DNA of 18,560 bases from Roseburia sp. (GTDB taxonomy: Bacteria; Bacillota; Clostridia; Lachnospirales; Lachnospiraceae): positions 68,859 through 87,418 of the forward strand of contig DMYD01000002.1 of NCBI GenBank assembly GCA_003483745.1, given 5' to 3'. Below the pieces are notes generated by a model that had not been told where the DNA came from, made no database searches, and saw only the letters and a program-made list of their open reading frames with translations. This document shows positions 1-6,851 of this stretch, in pieces (position 1 is the stretch's first letter; every line of letters begins with the position of its first letter). Both the position numbers and the translations under genes were made by a program.

Positions 1-1229
1 ACCGGTCCTGCCTGAAGTTTAAAGACAATAAACCCGATCACAAACATTGCTGCGATCACAATCACACCCGCTTTTGAAGTATGAAAAATCTGCGTGGAAA
101 TTCCCATGAGCATTGTTCCCATAAAGGATGCTCCTTTTCCAAAAATATCAAAAATGCCAAAATACTCACTTGATTTTTCCTTTGGTATAATCTTTACATA
201 ATAAGAACGTGACAATGCCTGGATTGCTCCCTGAAATACACCAACAAATGTTGCCATTATCCAGAACTTCCATGCCGCATCCAGCCAAAGTGCATAGACT
301 GCAACCAAAAAGTATGCTCCGATACAAACCGCGATCAGACGGGCTGTTTCAAATTTCTGTGCCAGTTTTCCAAAGATAATGGCACAGGGAAATGCGACGA
401 TCTGTGTCAGAAGCAGTGCAAGAAGAAGACTTGTATCACTGATTCCAACATCCTTTCCGTAAGAAGTTGCCATTTCAATGATCGTGTATACACCATCTAT
501 ATAGAAGAAAAATGCAACGAGAAAGAGAAACACTTTTTTGTCCTTTTTGATCTCACCACATACAGTTCCCAATCTTTTTATGGTTTCTTTTACTCCGTTT
601 ACTTTTGTCTCCACATAATAATTCTGCTTATAATTTTTTAAGAGCGGGATTGTGACAACTGCCCACCATAAGGCATTGATGATAAATGCTCCTGCTGTCG
701 CTGCCGTACCGCTGATCCCAATATAATCCGCTCCAAAAATCAATGCCAGACTGACAACAAAAGGCACACAGCTTCCTATATATCCCCATGCGTATCCCTG
801 GGATGACACGTCATCCATGCGCTCATCCGTCGTCACATCCACGAGCATGGAATCATAAAAAATAAGGCTGCCGGAAAACCCGACTTTGGTGATCACAAAT
901 ACAACCAGAAATAAAATGGCACTTTTCGGAAGTGCAAGTGCGGCACACCCAAGAACACCGATCAGCATAAACAGCGTAAATAAAGGTTTTTTCCGGTTCT
1001 TTCCATCTGCAACCGTTCCGAGCACCGGCCCTAATATTGCCACGATCAAAGTAGAAATAGAGATTGCATAGCTTAAATATGCGGTGGAGTCTGAAGCGGA
1101 TATGCCATTTCCGGCTGCCATGTTTTTAAAATAAATTGGTATGATCGTAGACACTAAAAGCGCAAAGGCAGAGTTGCCTACATCGTACATTACCCAGTAT
1201 TTTTCAAGTTTATTTAATTTCTGTTTCAT
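1..1229 (-). CDS. MFS transporter of the UMF1/Atg22-like group (3' end beyond the window)
   Basis: Reading the minus strand from an ATG at 1229 gives an open frame of 409 codons with no stop before the window edge, so the C-terminus is missing, probably by only a few residues. The product is strongly hydrophobic with about 12 membrane segments. It begins MKQKLNKLEKYWVMYDVGNS, and the Tyr-Asp-x-Gly-Asn-Ser segment leading into the first helix is typical of the UMF1 (vacuole-effluxer Atg22-like) branch of the major facilitator superfamily. Substrates of bacterial members are mostly unknown. The start is supported by AGGAGGG seven to eight bases upstream. It lies inside the last codons of the lysophospholipase-like gene (20-base overlap), so the two should be translationally coupled. 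As third gene of a phospholipid-breakdown-like operon it may move a glycerol-phosphate, fatty-acid or head-group product; that role is inference only. Confidence 0.85.
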   Translation of the reverse strand, partial: MKQKLNKLEKYWVMYDVGNSAFALLVSTIIPIYFKNMAAGNGISASDSTAYLSYAISISTLIVAILGPVLGTVADGKNRKKPLFTLFMLIGVLGCAALALPKSAILFLVVFVITKVGFSGSLIFYDSMLVDVTTDERMDDVSSQGYAWGYIGSCVPFVVSLALIFGADYIGISGTAATAGAFIINALWWAVVTIPLLKNYKQNYYVETKVNGVKETIKRLGTVCGEIKKDKKVFLFLVAFFFYIDGVYTIIEMATSYGKDVGISDTSLLLALLLTQIVAFPCAIIFGKLAQKFETARLIAVCIGAYFLVAVYALWLDAAWKFWIMATFVGVFQGAIQALSRSYYVKIIPKEKSSEYFGIFDIFGKGASFMGTMLMGISTQIFHTSKAGVIVIAAMFVIGFIVFKLQAGP

Positions 1230-2211
1230 GTTTTTCCCTCCTGTTTTGCAGGATAAAATCAAAAATCTCCTGATAATATCTGCACCTGGTCTGATAGTCC
1301 GCATTAAAAATTTCATGTTTGGAAGCCGGCATGCAGACAAGCGATGCCGTCTCCACGCGATTTTCAAAAACCGCGATTGCACGATTATCTACCATATGGT
1401 CATTTCCCGCTATAAAGATCAAAACCGGAATTTTAATCCGCTCCAGATTCTTTTTTTGCATCAATGTCCCAGTTGCCCGCATCGCTGCCAAAAGCCACCC
1501 GTAAGTGCCTCCATTGGTCTGGTATCTGGAATTTTCCAGACGTTTTTCAAAAATGTAATAATAACGTTCTCTTGAAACACAGCTGCTGTGCTCAAAATCC
1601 GGTCTGACATCAAACCCTGTCTGCCCCGCTGCATAATGCTCGCCCCTTTGGGTTTTCACATAAAAACCGGCCGTCATTCTTGCCACCCACCACGGATATT
1701 TTCCGGTCTGCATCCGGAACATCGGCGAAGAAAGAATTGCCCGTTCAAATACTTTCGGATGTTCCTCAATATACCGCGCTGCGATCGCACCACCCATGGA
1801 ATGTGCAAATAAAATGCGGTGCTGCTCCATACGACAATTCATTTTTTTCATAAAACAGTCCAGATCTTTTACATAGTCTTCAAAATCATGAACATATACT
1901 TTCTGTTCATCTGCAACCTCACGTTCTGAATAGCCGTGCCCGCGATGCTCTAAGATATAAACGGAACAGCCCTGCTGCAGAAAATAATAAATAACCTCGT
2001 TGTATTTTTCCGCAAATTCACTGAATCCATGTGATATCACAATACAGGTATCCGCTCCTGCTGCAAGATACTGCTGATAAAAAATGGATGCCCCGTCATA
2101 ACTGTGAAAATAAGCATACTTCCGGCATTTCTTTAAGTACGGTTCCACCAGATTCTTCTGCCAGGACAGATATCCTTCGTCTGCAAAATACAGACTGCCT
2201 GACGCTTTCAT
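1210..2211 (-). CDS. Alpha/beta hydrolase, lysophospholipase/monoacylglycerol lipase type
   Basis: A 333-residue serine hydrolase of the PldB/monoglyceride-lipase family (Hydrolase_4), expected to remove a fatty acyl chain from a lysophospholipid or monoacylglycerol. Visible motifs are an oxyanion-side HGFSE near residue 61, EHRGHGYS at 88-95, the nucleophile elbow AHSMGG with Ser138, a probable acid Asp271 in AGNDHMVD, and His299 in SKHE. The elbow starts with Ala rather than the usual Gly of GxSxG; to my knowledge PldB-like enzymes tolerate this. No signal peptide is seen, so it should act in the cytoplasm. The start codon shares ATGA with the stop of the GDPD gene (4-base overlap), and the 3' end overlaps the transporter start, making it the middle gene of a tightly coupled operon. 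A generic esterase with another ester substrate cannot be excluded. Confidence 0.85.
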   Translation of the reverse strand: MKASGSLYFADEGYLSWQKNLVEPYLKKCRKYAYFHSYDGASIFYQQYLAAGADTCIVISHGFSEFAEKYNEVIYYFLQQGCSVYILEHRGHGYSEREVADEQKVYVHDFEDYVKDLDCFMKKMNCRMEQHRILFAHSMGGAIAARYIEEHPKVFERAILSSPMFRMQTGKYPWWVARMTAGFYVKTQRGEHYAAGQTGFDVRPDFEHSSCVSRERYYYIFEKRLENSRYQTNGGTYGWLLAAMRATGTLMQKKNLERIKIPVLIFIAGNDHMVDNRAIAVFENRVETASLVCMPASKHEIFNADYQTRCRYYQEIFDFILQNRREKHETEIK

Positions 2212-3005
2212 AATGCCGCCATTTCTTTATTTCTCAATAATTGCACCAGCTCCGGTGTCAATTTTCCATTACTGTATTCCTCTGCAATTTTTTTACCACG
2301 ATCCGGATAGTTCGTGATCATTGCATCGACACGCGCCGCACAGACAAGACGCATATATTTTTCCTCATCTACTGTCCATACATGGACTTTCTTTCTCTGC
2401 CTTCTGCACTCTTCCATAAATCCTTCATACTGAATGTTGTAAAGTGCCGGATGCAATGCATCTGCACCTACCACATACGAAGCATAGCTGACCGGATTAA
2501 TGATTCCGTCGCCATAAAGCATCCCTGTCTTTGCCTCCGGATCAATTTCCTTAATTTTTTGTATGCTATAGTGGTTAAAGGAAGAAAAAATCACTCGTTC
2601 CATGAGTCCCATCCGCTCTGTGAGATCTAACACACGTTCCTCAATTTCCGGATAAAACACAACTCCGGTCTTGATTTCCACATTGATGGTCAGATCTGTA
2701 GGTTTTATCAACGCATATACTTCCTCTAATGTGGGTATCTGTGCATGTTCATACTCCGGATGCGTACGGTTAAAATTATGTTTTATCAATTTTGCGTAAG
2801 TAAAATCTTTTACCCAGCCGCTTCCATCGCTCACACGATCAATCGTTTCATCATGGATAATGACGAGTTCTCCATCTTTTGTGAGCTGCACATCCAGCTC
2901 GATTCCGTCTGCACCAAGTTCTACCGCTTTCTCAAATGCAGCCATTGTATTTTCCGGTGCGTAACCGCTCGCACCACGGTGTCCCCACACGAGTGTTCTT
3001 TCCAT
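2208..3005 (-). CDS. Glycerophosphodiester phosphodiesterase (cytoplasmic GDPD)
   Basis: A 265-residue GDPD-family enzyme (UgpQ/GlpQ-like TIM barrel) that hydrolyses glycerophosphodiesters to sn-glycerol 3-phosphate and an alcohol. The catalytic and metal-binding signature is complete: His9-Arg10 in GHRGASGYAPENT, Glu36-x-Asp38 in DGIELDVQ, His51-Asp52, and Glu110-x-Lys112 in NVEIKTG. Length is normal for bacterial cytoplasmic GDPDs and there is no signal peptide. A GGAG sits about seven bases before the ATG at 3005. It is the first gene of the operon. Its stop overlaps the ATG of the lysophospholipase-like gene, so the pair could act in series: the lipase would release the acyl chain and GDPD would split the remaining glycerophosphodiester. 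The exact head group is unknown. Family assignment is secure; the series role is inference. Confidence 0.93.
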   Translation of the reverse strand: MERTLVWGHRGASGYAPENTMAAFEKAVELGADGIELDVQLTKDGELVIIHDETIDRVSDGSGWVKDFTYAKLIKHNFNRTHPEYEHAQIPTLEEVYALIKPTDLTINVEIKTGVVFYPEIEERVLDLTERMGLMERVIFSSFNHYSIQKIKEIDPEAKTGMLYGDGIINPVSYASYVVGADALHPALYNIQYEGFMEECRRQRKKVHVWTVDEEKYMRLVCAARVDAMITNYPDRGKKIAEEYSNGKLTPELVQLLRNKEMAAL

Positions 3006-3094
3006 CTTTTACTCCATTTCTGCCGGTTTCTTCCATTTGCGCACTAAAACCGCCTGTCCGGCATCGATTCTTTTATTTCTCTCATCTTTACCCT

Positions 3095-3115
3095 ATATCC
3101 TAAGCGGATATTGTA
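3095..3115 (-). promoter_or_regulatory. Possible -10 box and dyad operator for the GDPD operon
   Basis: On the minus strand TACAAT (3110-3115) resembles a sigma-A -10 box. The best -35 upstream (TTTACA or TTACAT) would need an 18-19-base spacer, so the promoter is weak or activated. ATATCC-TAAGC-GGATAT, a 6+6-base dyad at 3095-3111, abuts and overlaps the -10, a good position for a repressor. No regulator gene is next to it. Seen directly: the boxes and dyad. Inferred: their function. Confidence 0.35.
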
Positions 3116-3148
3116 AAATGGGTGTGTGAGTTTATGTAAAAAATGGGT

Positions 3149-3183
3149 AAAAAAATACAGAACCACGTTTTTGTGATTCTGTA
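3149..3183 (-). terminator. Rho-independent terminator for the permease-eamA operon
   Basis: Stem 3156-3183: TACAGAA-c-CAC, loop GTTTTT, GTG-a-TTCTGTA, with a single mismatch. On the minus strand it is followed by seven Ts (A7 at 3149-3155). It points away from the upstream minus-strand genes. It lies about 370 bases past the eamA stop because the palindromic element 3225-3543 sits between them. It also separates that transcription unit from the GDPD operon. Confidence 0.75.
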
Positions 3184-3224
3184 GGATAGCTTTATTTCTT
3201 CCTGTGATTAATTTTTTACCCTTA

Positions 3225-3543
3225 TGATGATGTTGGGGGTAAATAGTGCTTCACAACCTAACGGCTGACAAATTTTACAAAGCCGAGACTGCTTTTGTGC
3301 CTTTGGAAGAAAATTAGAAAATCTTAGTATACCTGTCTATCCACAGTGATGTTCTGCCACGGATGGCAGAACAAGGCTTCACGAGCCATGGACGGCTCGT
3401 TGAATGCCGTTCACGTCACTCCGTGAAAACATACATCAGGCATACTTAGTTTTTCTTATTTTCGTACAACGAAACAAAATAGGCACGGCTTTGTAAAATT
3501 TGTCAATCGGTAAACTGGATCGCACTATTTGACCTCAACATCT
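3225..3543. repeat. Near-palindromic 319-bp element with three-hairpin tip (MITE-like or structured RNA)
   Basis: The two halves of this non-coding stretch are long imperfect inverted copies. Outer arms: GATGTTG plus AAATAGTGC (3229-3249) pair with 3522-3542. Then TGACAAATTTTACAAAGCCG (3266-3285) pairs perfectly over 20 bases with 3486-3505. Next, AAAAT-AGAAAA and TTAGTAT-CCTG (about 3310-3335) pair with about 3438-3463. The 100-base tip holds three compact hairpins: GTTCTGCCA/TGGCAGAAC (3351-3372, loop CGGA), ACGAGCC/GGCTCGT (3381-3400) and TTCACG/CGTGAA (3410-3427). CCTTA occurs immediately outside both ends (3220-3224 and 3544-3548), a possible 5-bp target duplication. No protein is encoded. 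It lies just after the eamA stop and before that operon's terminator, as an insertion would. I do not recognise it as a named family. A transcribed structured RNA is the main alternative. Confidence 0.7.
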
Positions 3544-3550
3544 CCTTACT

Positions 3551-4405
3551 TTAATTCTTATGCGCCGCCTCATAAACGTTATAGCATGCCGCTGCCCCGA
3601 TCACAAGCACTGCGCCAACGACTGCCGTGAGTCCGATCGTTTCCCCGCAGAAGATCGCAACCAAAATCGGATTTAAGATCGGCTCTAATGTAGAAGTTAA
3701 GGATGCCGTGATTGGTGAAACACGATCTAATCCTCTCGATAAAAAGATGTAGGAACAGCCGAACTGGATTATGCCAAGTAAGATAATACAGATCCATGCC
3801 TTTGGGGAATGATCGGTCTCCCCTAAAAATGATGGCAGTCCGATACAGAGACTGATGACATGGGATGCCAGCAGCGATGACTCAAAATCAGATCCGGGAA
3901 AGCCTTTCATCATCATGACTAACGCATAGGTAAATCCCGAAAATACTGCAAACAGATTTCCTGCCATTCCGCCGGCACTTAGGGAATCCAAAAAGAAACA
4001 CAAGATACCGGCAAACACAACCGCACATGCAATCACTGCTGCCTTTTTCGGTTTCTTCTTATATAACGCCCACATCAGCAAAATCACAAAGATCGGTTCG
4101 GTAAACTGAAGCACGATTGCATTTGCCGCTGTTGTCATCTTTGTTGCAGAAACAAATGTTAATGCCATGACCGTATTGCAGACCGCGCCGAACAGCACTG
4201 TCTTATTCCATACAAATTTTCGCTTAGTAATTGCCATATAGGAGGCAATCAGCATAAATGAAAAAATACTGCGGATTCCCTGGATCGTGATGGAACTCCA
4301 CGGAATCGACTTTATCAGAACACCTCCTGTGCTGAAACATACTGCAGAAAGCAGCACATAAATGGTTCCCTTCATACTTTCTTTATCTAACTGTTTTTCC
4401 TGCAT
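3551..4405 (-). CDS. EamA-family (DMT superfamily) membrane transporter
   Basis: About 284 residues with ten predicted membrane helices arranged as two EamA repeats (roughly residues 12-142 and 150-280), the usual size and topology of drug/metabolite transporters. Segments such as ATKMTTAANAIVLQFTEPIF in the first repeat and SLTSTLEPILNPILVAIF in the second, with a Glu-Pro turn in each, are typical of the family. Members export amino acids, metabolites or drugs; the substrate here is unknown. I chose the ATG at 4405 because GGAG (4412-4415 on the minus strand) lies six bases before it. An in-frame ATG at 4417 would add four residues but has AGGA directly against it. It follows the anion permease gene by about 60 bases and is probably co-transcribed from the promoter at 5623-5651. 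Confidence 0.88.
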   Translation of the reverse strand: MQEKQLDKESMKGTIYVLLSAVCFSTGGVLIKSIPWSSITIQGIRSIFSFMLIASYMAITKRKFVWNKTVLFGAVCNTVMALTFVSATKMTTAANAIVLQFTEPIFVILLMWALYKKKPKKAAVIACAVVFAGILCFFLDSLSAGGMAGNLFAVFSGFTYALVMMMKGFPGSDFESSLLASHVISLCIGLPSFLGETDHSPKAWICIILLGIIQFGCSYIFLSRGLDRVSPITASLTSTLEPILNPILVAIFCGETIGLTAVVGAVLVIGAAACYNVYEAAHKN

Positions 4406-4465
4406 TTTATTCTCCATTCCTGCGTGTAAAAAATCTTATTTTTCACACGAATCACCATTCCCATT

Positions 4466-5593
4466 TTACCGCATTCCCAGTGCAAGCAGCACAAGCACCG
4501 CGAGAAAGATGATATTTGCCAGATGAAACCACAACAGATAATACCACTTCGTGCGGTTATAATTATGCGCATATATTTTATAGGAGATCAGGCTCGCCAT
4601 AGAAGCAATCAGTGTGCCAAGTCCGCCTAAATTTACACCAAGCAAAAGCTGCTTTAAATCACCCGAAAAACCGGACAATAACAGTGCCGCAGGGACATTG
4701 CTGATCACCTGGCTTGCCGCAATTCCCACCAGAAGTTCCCTTCCGTTAACCAGTGAATGCAGTACTTCCTGAAATGCCGGCAGCCGTCCGATATTTCCTG
4801 TAAAAATAAAGAAAGCGATAAATGTAAAGATCAGGCAGTAATCCACCTGCCAAAGCACCTTTCTGTCTGATAAAAACACTGATACAACCACCGCCGCAAG
4901 CAAAATATAATATGGCAGGATCCTTGCCACAACCAAAAGCGCCATAAGAAATAAAACCGCATACATGCTTGTCAGCTTTTTGTTCATCTTCTTTTTTTCT
5001 TCTGAAAAATGGCAGTCTGTCAATCTGATTTTTCTTTTCCTTGCACTTAAGACAAAAATGGTCAGAGCCAGTAATACGCCGGAAACAACGGTATATGGAA
5101 GCATAAATACAAGAAACTCCCCGACATTCATTTCTGAGAGATTATATAGATACAAATTCTGCGGATTTCCAATCGGAGTCAGCATACTTCCAAGATTTGC
5201 CGCTATGGTCTGAAGCACGATGACCGGAACCATAAGACGCTCCTGCCTGCATTTTTGCAGTGTAAGAAGTGCAAATGGCACAAATGTTAAAAGCGCAACA
5301 TCATTGGTAATGACCATACTTGAAAAGAAACACAAAAAAACAAGCACAAATGCCAGCTGCGCCGTATTTTTTGTATGCGCAAGAAGCCACTGCCCGATCT
5401 CATCAAAAATTCCGTTATTCTGCACACCAGCCATAATAATCATAAGAGACAGCAGAATTCCAAGCACACGAAAATCAATATAATCTATATATGCCTGATC
5501 CGGATGCACAAAAAAAGCGGACATTACCGCTAAAATGGCTGCAACAACCAATACTGTTTCTTTTTTTACAAATACAATGATCTTCTCTTTCAT
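4466..5593 (-). CDS. SLC13/ArsB-like anion permease
   Basis: A 375-residue polytopic membrane protein (about 10-11 helices) of the ion-transporter superfamily that includes CitMHS, ArsB/NhaD and SLC13 permeases. Two re-entrant-type signatures are visible: SSMVITNDVALLTFVPFALL in the first half and ANLGSMLTPIGNPQNLYLY in the middle, where Asn-Asp and the Gly-Asn-Pro-Gln segment are typical substrate/cation-binding positions. A second-half match, ISNVPAALLL followed by NLGGLGTLIAS, gives the inverted-repeat counterpart. It should move a carboxylate or other anion with Na+ or H+; the substrate cannot be read from sequence. It starts at ATG 5593 after a G-rich Shine-Dalgarno, 30 bases downstream of a strong -10 box, and heads a two-gene unit with eamA. 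It diverges from the oxidoreductase operon, so a shared 2-oxoacid or carboxylate theme is possible but unproven. Confidence 0.85.
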   Translation of the reverse strand: MKEKIIVFVKKETVLVVAAILAVMSAFFVHPDQAYIDYIDFRVLGILLSLMIIMAGVQNNGIFDEIGQWLLAHTKNTAQLAFVLVFLCFFSSMVITNDVALLTFVPFALLTLQKCRQERLMVPVIVLQTIAANLGSMLTPIGNPQNLYLYNLSEMNVGEFLVFMLPYTVVSGVLLALTIFVLSARKRKIRLTDCHFSEEKKKMNKKLTSMYAVLFLMALLVVARILPYYILLAAVVVSVFLSDRKVLWQVDYCLIFTFIAFFIFTGNIGRLPAFQEVLHSLVNGRELLVGIAASQVISNVPAALLLSGFSGDLKQLLLGVNLGGLGTLIASMASLISYKIYAHNYNRTKWYYLLWFHLANIIFLAVLVLLALGMR

Positions 5594-5622
5594 ATATAAC
5601 CCCCCATAAAACCTACCTGTCT

Positions 5623-5651
5623 ATTCTAATCACTTTTCTCCCGGATGTAAA
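5623..5651 (-). promoter_or_regulatory. Sigma-A promoter of the anion permease-eamA operon
   Basis: On the minus strand TTTACA (5646-5651) and TAGAAT (5623-5628) are separated by exactly 17 bases. The predicted start of transcription is about 25 bases before the ATG at 5593. Both hexamers match the vegetative consensus at five of six positions. Confidence 0.7.
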
Positions 5652-5704
5652 CAAAAAACACGCATGATTCGTCTGCTTCTGCACACACTATACAACAACA
5701 GATA

Positions 5705-5742
5705 CATAGCAATTTACACTCACAGTTGCTATGCAGGATAAA
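5705..5742 (+). promoter_or_regulatory. Dyad operator and possible promoter of the oxidoreductase operon
   Basis: CATAGCAA (5705-5712) and TTGCTATG (5726-5733) form a perfect 8+8-base inverted repeat with a 13-base gap. A candidate -35 TTTACA (5713-5718) lies in the gap. A weak -10 GATAAA (5737-5742), 18 bases further, begins just past the right arm. A protein bound to the dyad would cover the core promoter. The dyad is seen directly; promoter and operator roles are inference, and the -10 is only a fair match. Confidence 0.45.
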
Positions 5743-5755
5743 ACTTATACAGAAT

Positions 5756-5768
5756 GGAGCATATTATG
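5756..5768 (+). promoter_or_regulatory. Ribosome binding site deciding the gamma-delta subunit start
   Basis: GGAG at 5756-5759 stands six bases before the ATG at 5766. An earlier in-frame ATG at 5754 has no Shine-Dalgarno and overlaps this GGAG, so 5766 is preferred. Confidence 0.7.
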
Positions 5769-6851
5769 TACACCCCAGTTACACTTCCGGTCACAAATGA
5801 ATACGGTTATTATGAAATACGCTTAGAAAGTATCGGCGGTCTCGGCGCAAACCTCTGCGGAAAAATGCTCGGCGAACTCGGTGCCTTATATCTTTCCTTA
5901 AATTCTTTAAGTTTTTCCAGCTACGGATCGGAAAAACACGGTTCACCGGTAAAATCCTATATCCGCTGGAGTCCCGCTTCCCATCCACTGCGCATCAACA
6001 GTCCGGTCTTAAAACCGCATGTACTTGGCATTTTTCATGAAGGATTGATCGGTACCTACCCGGTGTTAGACGGAATTTCCGCCGATACAAAGATTGTTCT
6101 AAATACGCCTTTATCCTGCGATGAAGCGGCAGAAAAATACAATATTCCAACCGGAACACTATATTGTCTGGATGCGCTTTCCATTGCCATGGAATCCAAA
6201 TCCCGCATCAACATGGTCATGCTTGGCGCAATCGCCAAAGCCTGTCCTTTTATCCCGATGGATTCCATTGAAGCTCTCTGCAAAAACACCATCGGGAAAA
6301 AGTATCCGGCGCTGATCGAAGCAAATCTGCTTGGTTTAAAAATGGGGTATGACCATACTTCCTGCATGATTCCGAACAAAACTGCTTCCCCTTCCCTTGC
6401 AAAGGAAACTTATATCTGGGGCTATCAGAATGCCCCGATCGGCGGAATCAACACGCGTCCCGGCAGCACGGTATCAAACGACCTCTCCCCCTCCCGCGAA
6501 GGTTACATTCCTCTTTTTTTGCAGGAACGATGTATCAACTGTGGTCTCTGTGATTCTACCTGCCCGGATATGGTATTTCAGTTTGCACCGGGAATTTATA
6601 AGGAAAAAGAGGCAATGGTCAATCAGGGACTTGATTACAGACACTGCAAAGGCTGTCTGCGCTGTGTGGATGTCTGTCCGACTCACGCTCTTGTAAAGGC
6701 GGAAGAAAAAGATTACCCGGACAAGCCGCATTCCATGCCGGATCAGGATCTCCTGCCCGATTCTATCGGGTATCAGAAGACCGGCGCAAATTCCTGGATC
6801 ACCAGTGATTCTTATCTTGATGAAAAACGTATTGACGGAGGTATCGTATAA
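5766..6851 (+). CDS. 2-oxoacid:ferredoxin oxidoreductase, fused gamma-delta subunit
   Basis: About 361 residues combining two subunits of a pyruvate:ferredoxin-oxidoreductase-type enzyme. Residues about 15-190 form the gamma domain: it opens with EIRLESIGGLGANLCGKML, the glycine-rich motif of the POR/KOR gamma family, followed by SYGSEKHGSPV. The C-terminal third is a delta-type ferredoxin domain with two [4Fe-4S] motifs, Cys256-x2-Cys259-x2-Cys262-x3-Cys266-Pro and Cys294-x2-Cys297-x2-Cys300-x3-Cys304-Pro. It would carry electrons from the thiamine enzyme to ferredoxin. In most four-subunit enzymes gamma and delta are separate. The stop overlaps the next start (TAATG), so the two chains are made together. 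The start was chosen by the GGAG noted above. The family is certain; whether the substrate is pyruvate, 2-oxoisovalerate, indolepyruvate or another 2-oxoacid is not. Confidence 0.9.
   Translation: MYTPVTLPVTNEYGYYEIRLESIGGLGANLCGKMLGELGALYLSLNSLSFSSYGSEKHGSPVKSYIRWSPASHPLRINSPVLKPHVLGIFHEGLIGTYPVLDGISADTKIVLNTPLSCDEAAEKYNIPTGTLYCLDALSIAMESKSRINMVMLGAIAKACPFIPMDSIEALCKNTIGKKYPALIEANLLGLKMGYDHTSCMIPNKTASPSLAKETYIWGYQNAPIGGINTRPGSTVSNDLSPSREGYIPLFLQERCINCGLCDSTCPDMVFQFAPGIYKEKEAMVNQGLDYRHCKGCLRCVDVCPTHALVKAEEKDYPDKPHSMPDQDLLPDSIGYQKTGANSWITSDSYLDEKRIDGGIV

Noticed and set aside
3225..3543. Group II intron, CRISPR or tRNA-like gene for the palindromic element
   Set aside because: There are no repeat-spacer units, no intron domain V-like motif or reverse transcriptase, and no tRNA-like consensus arms; the outer arms are simply inverted copies.
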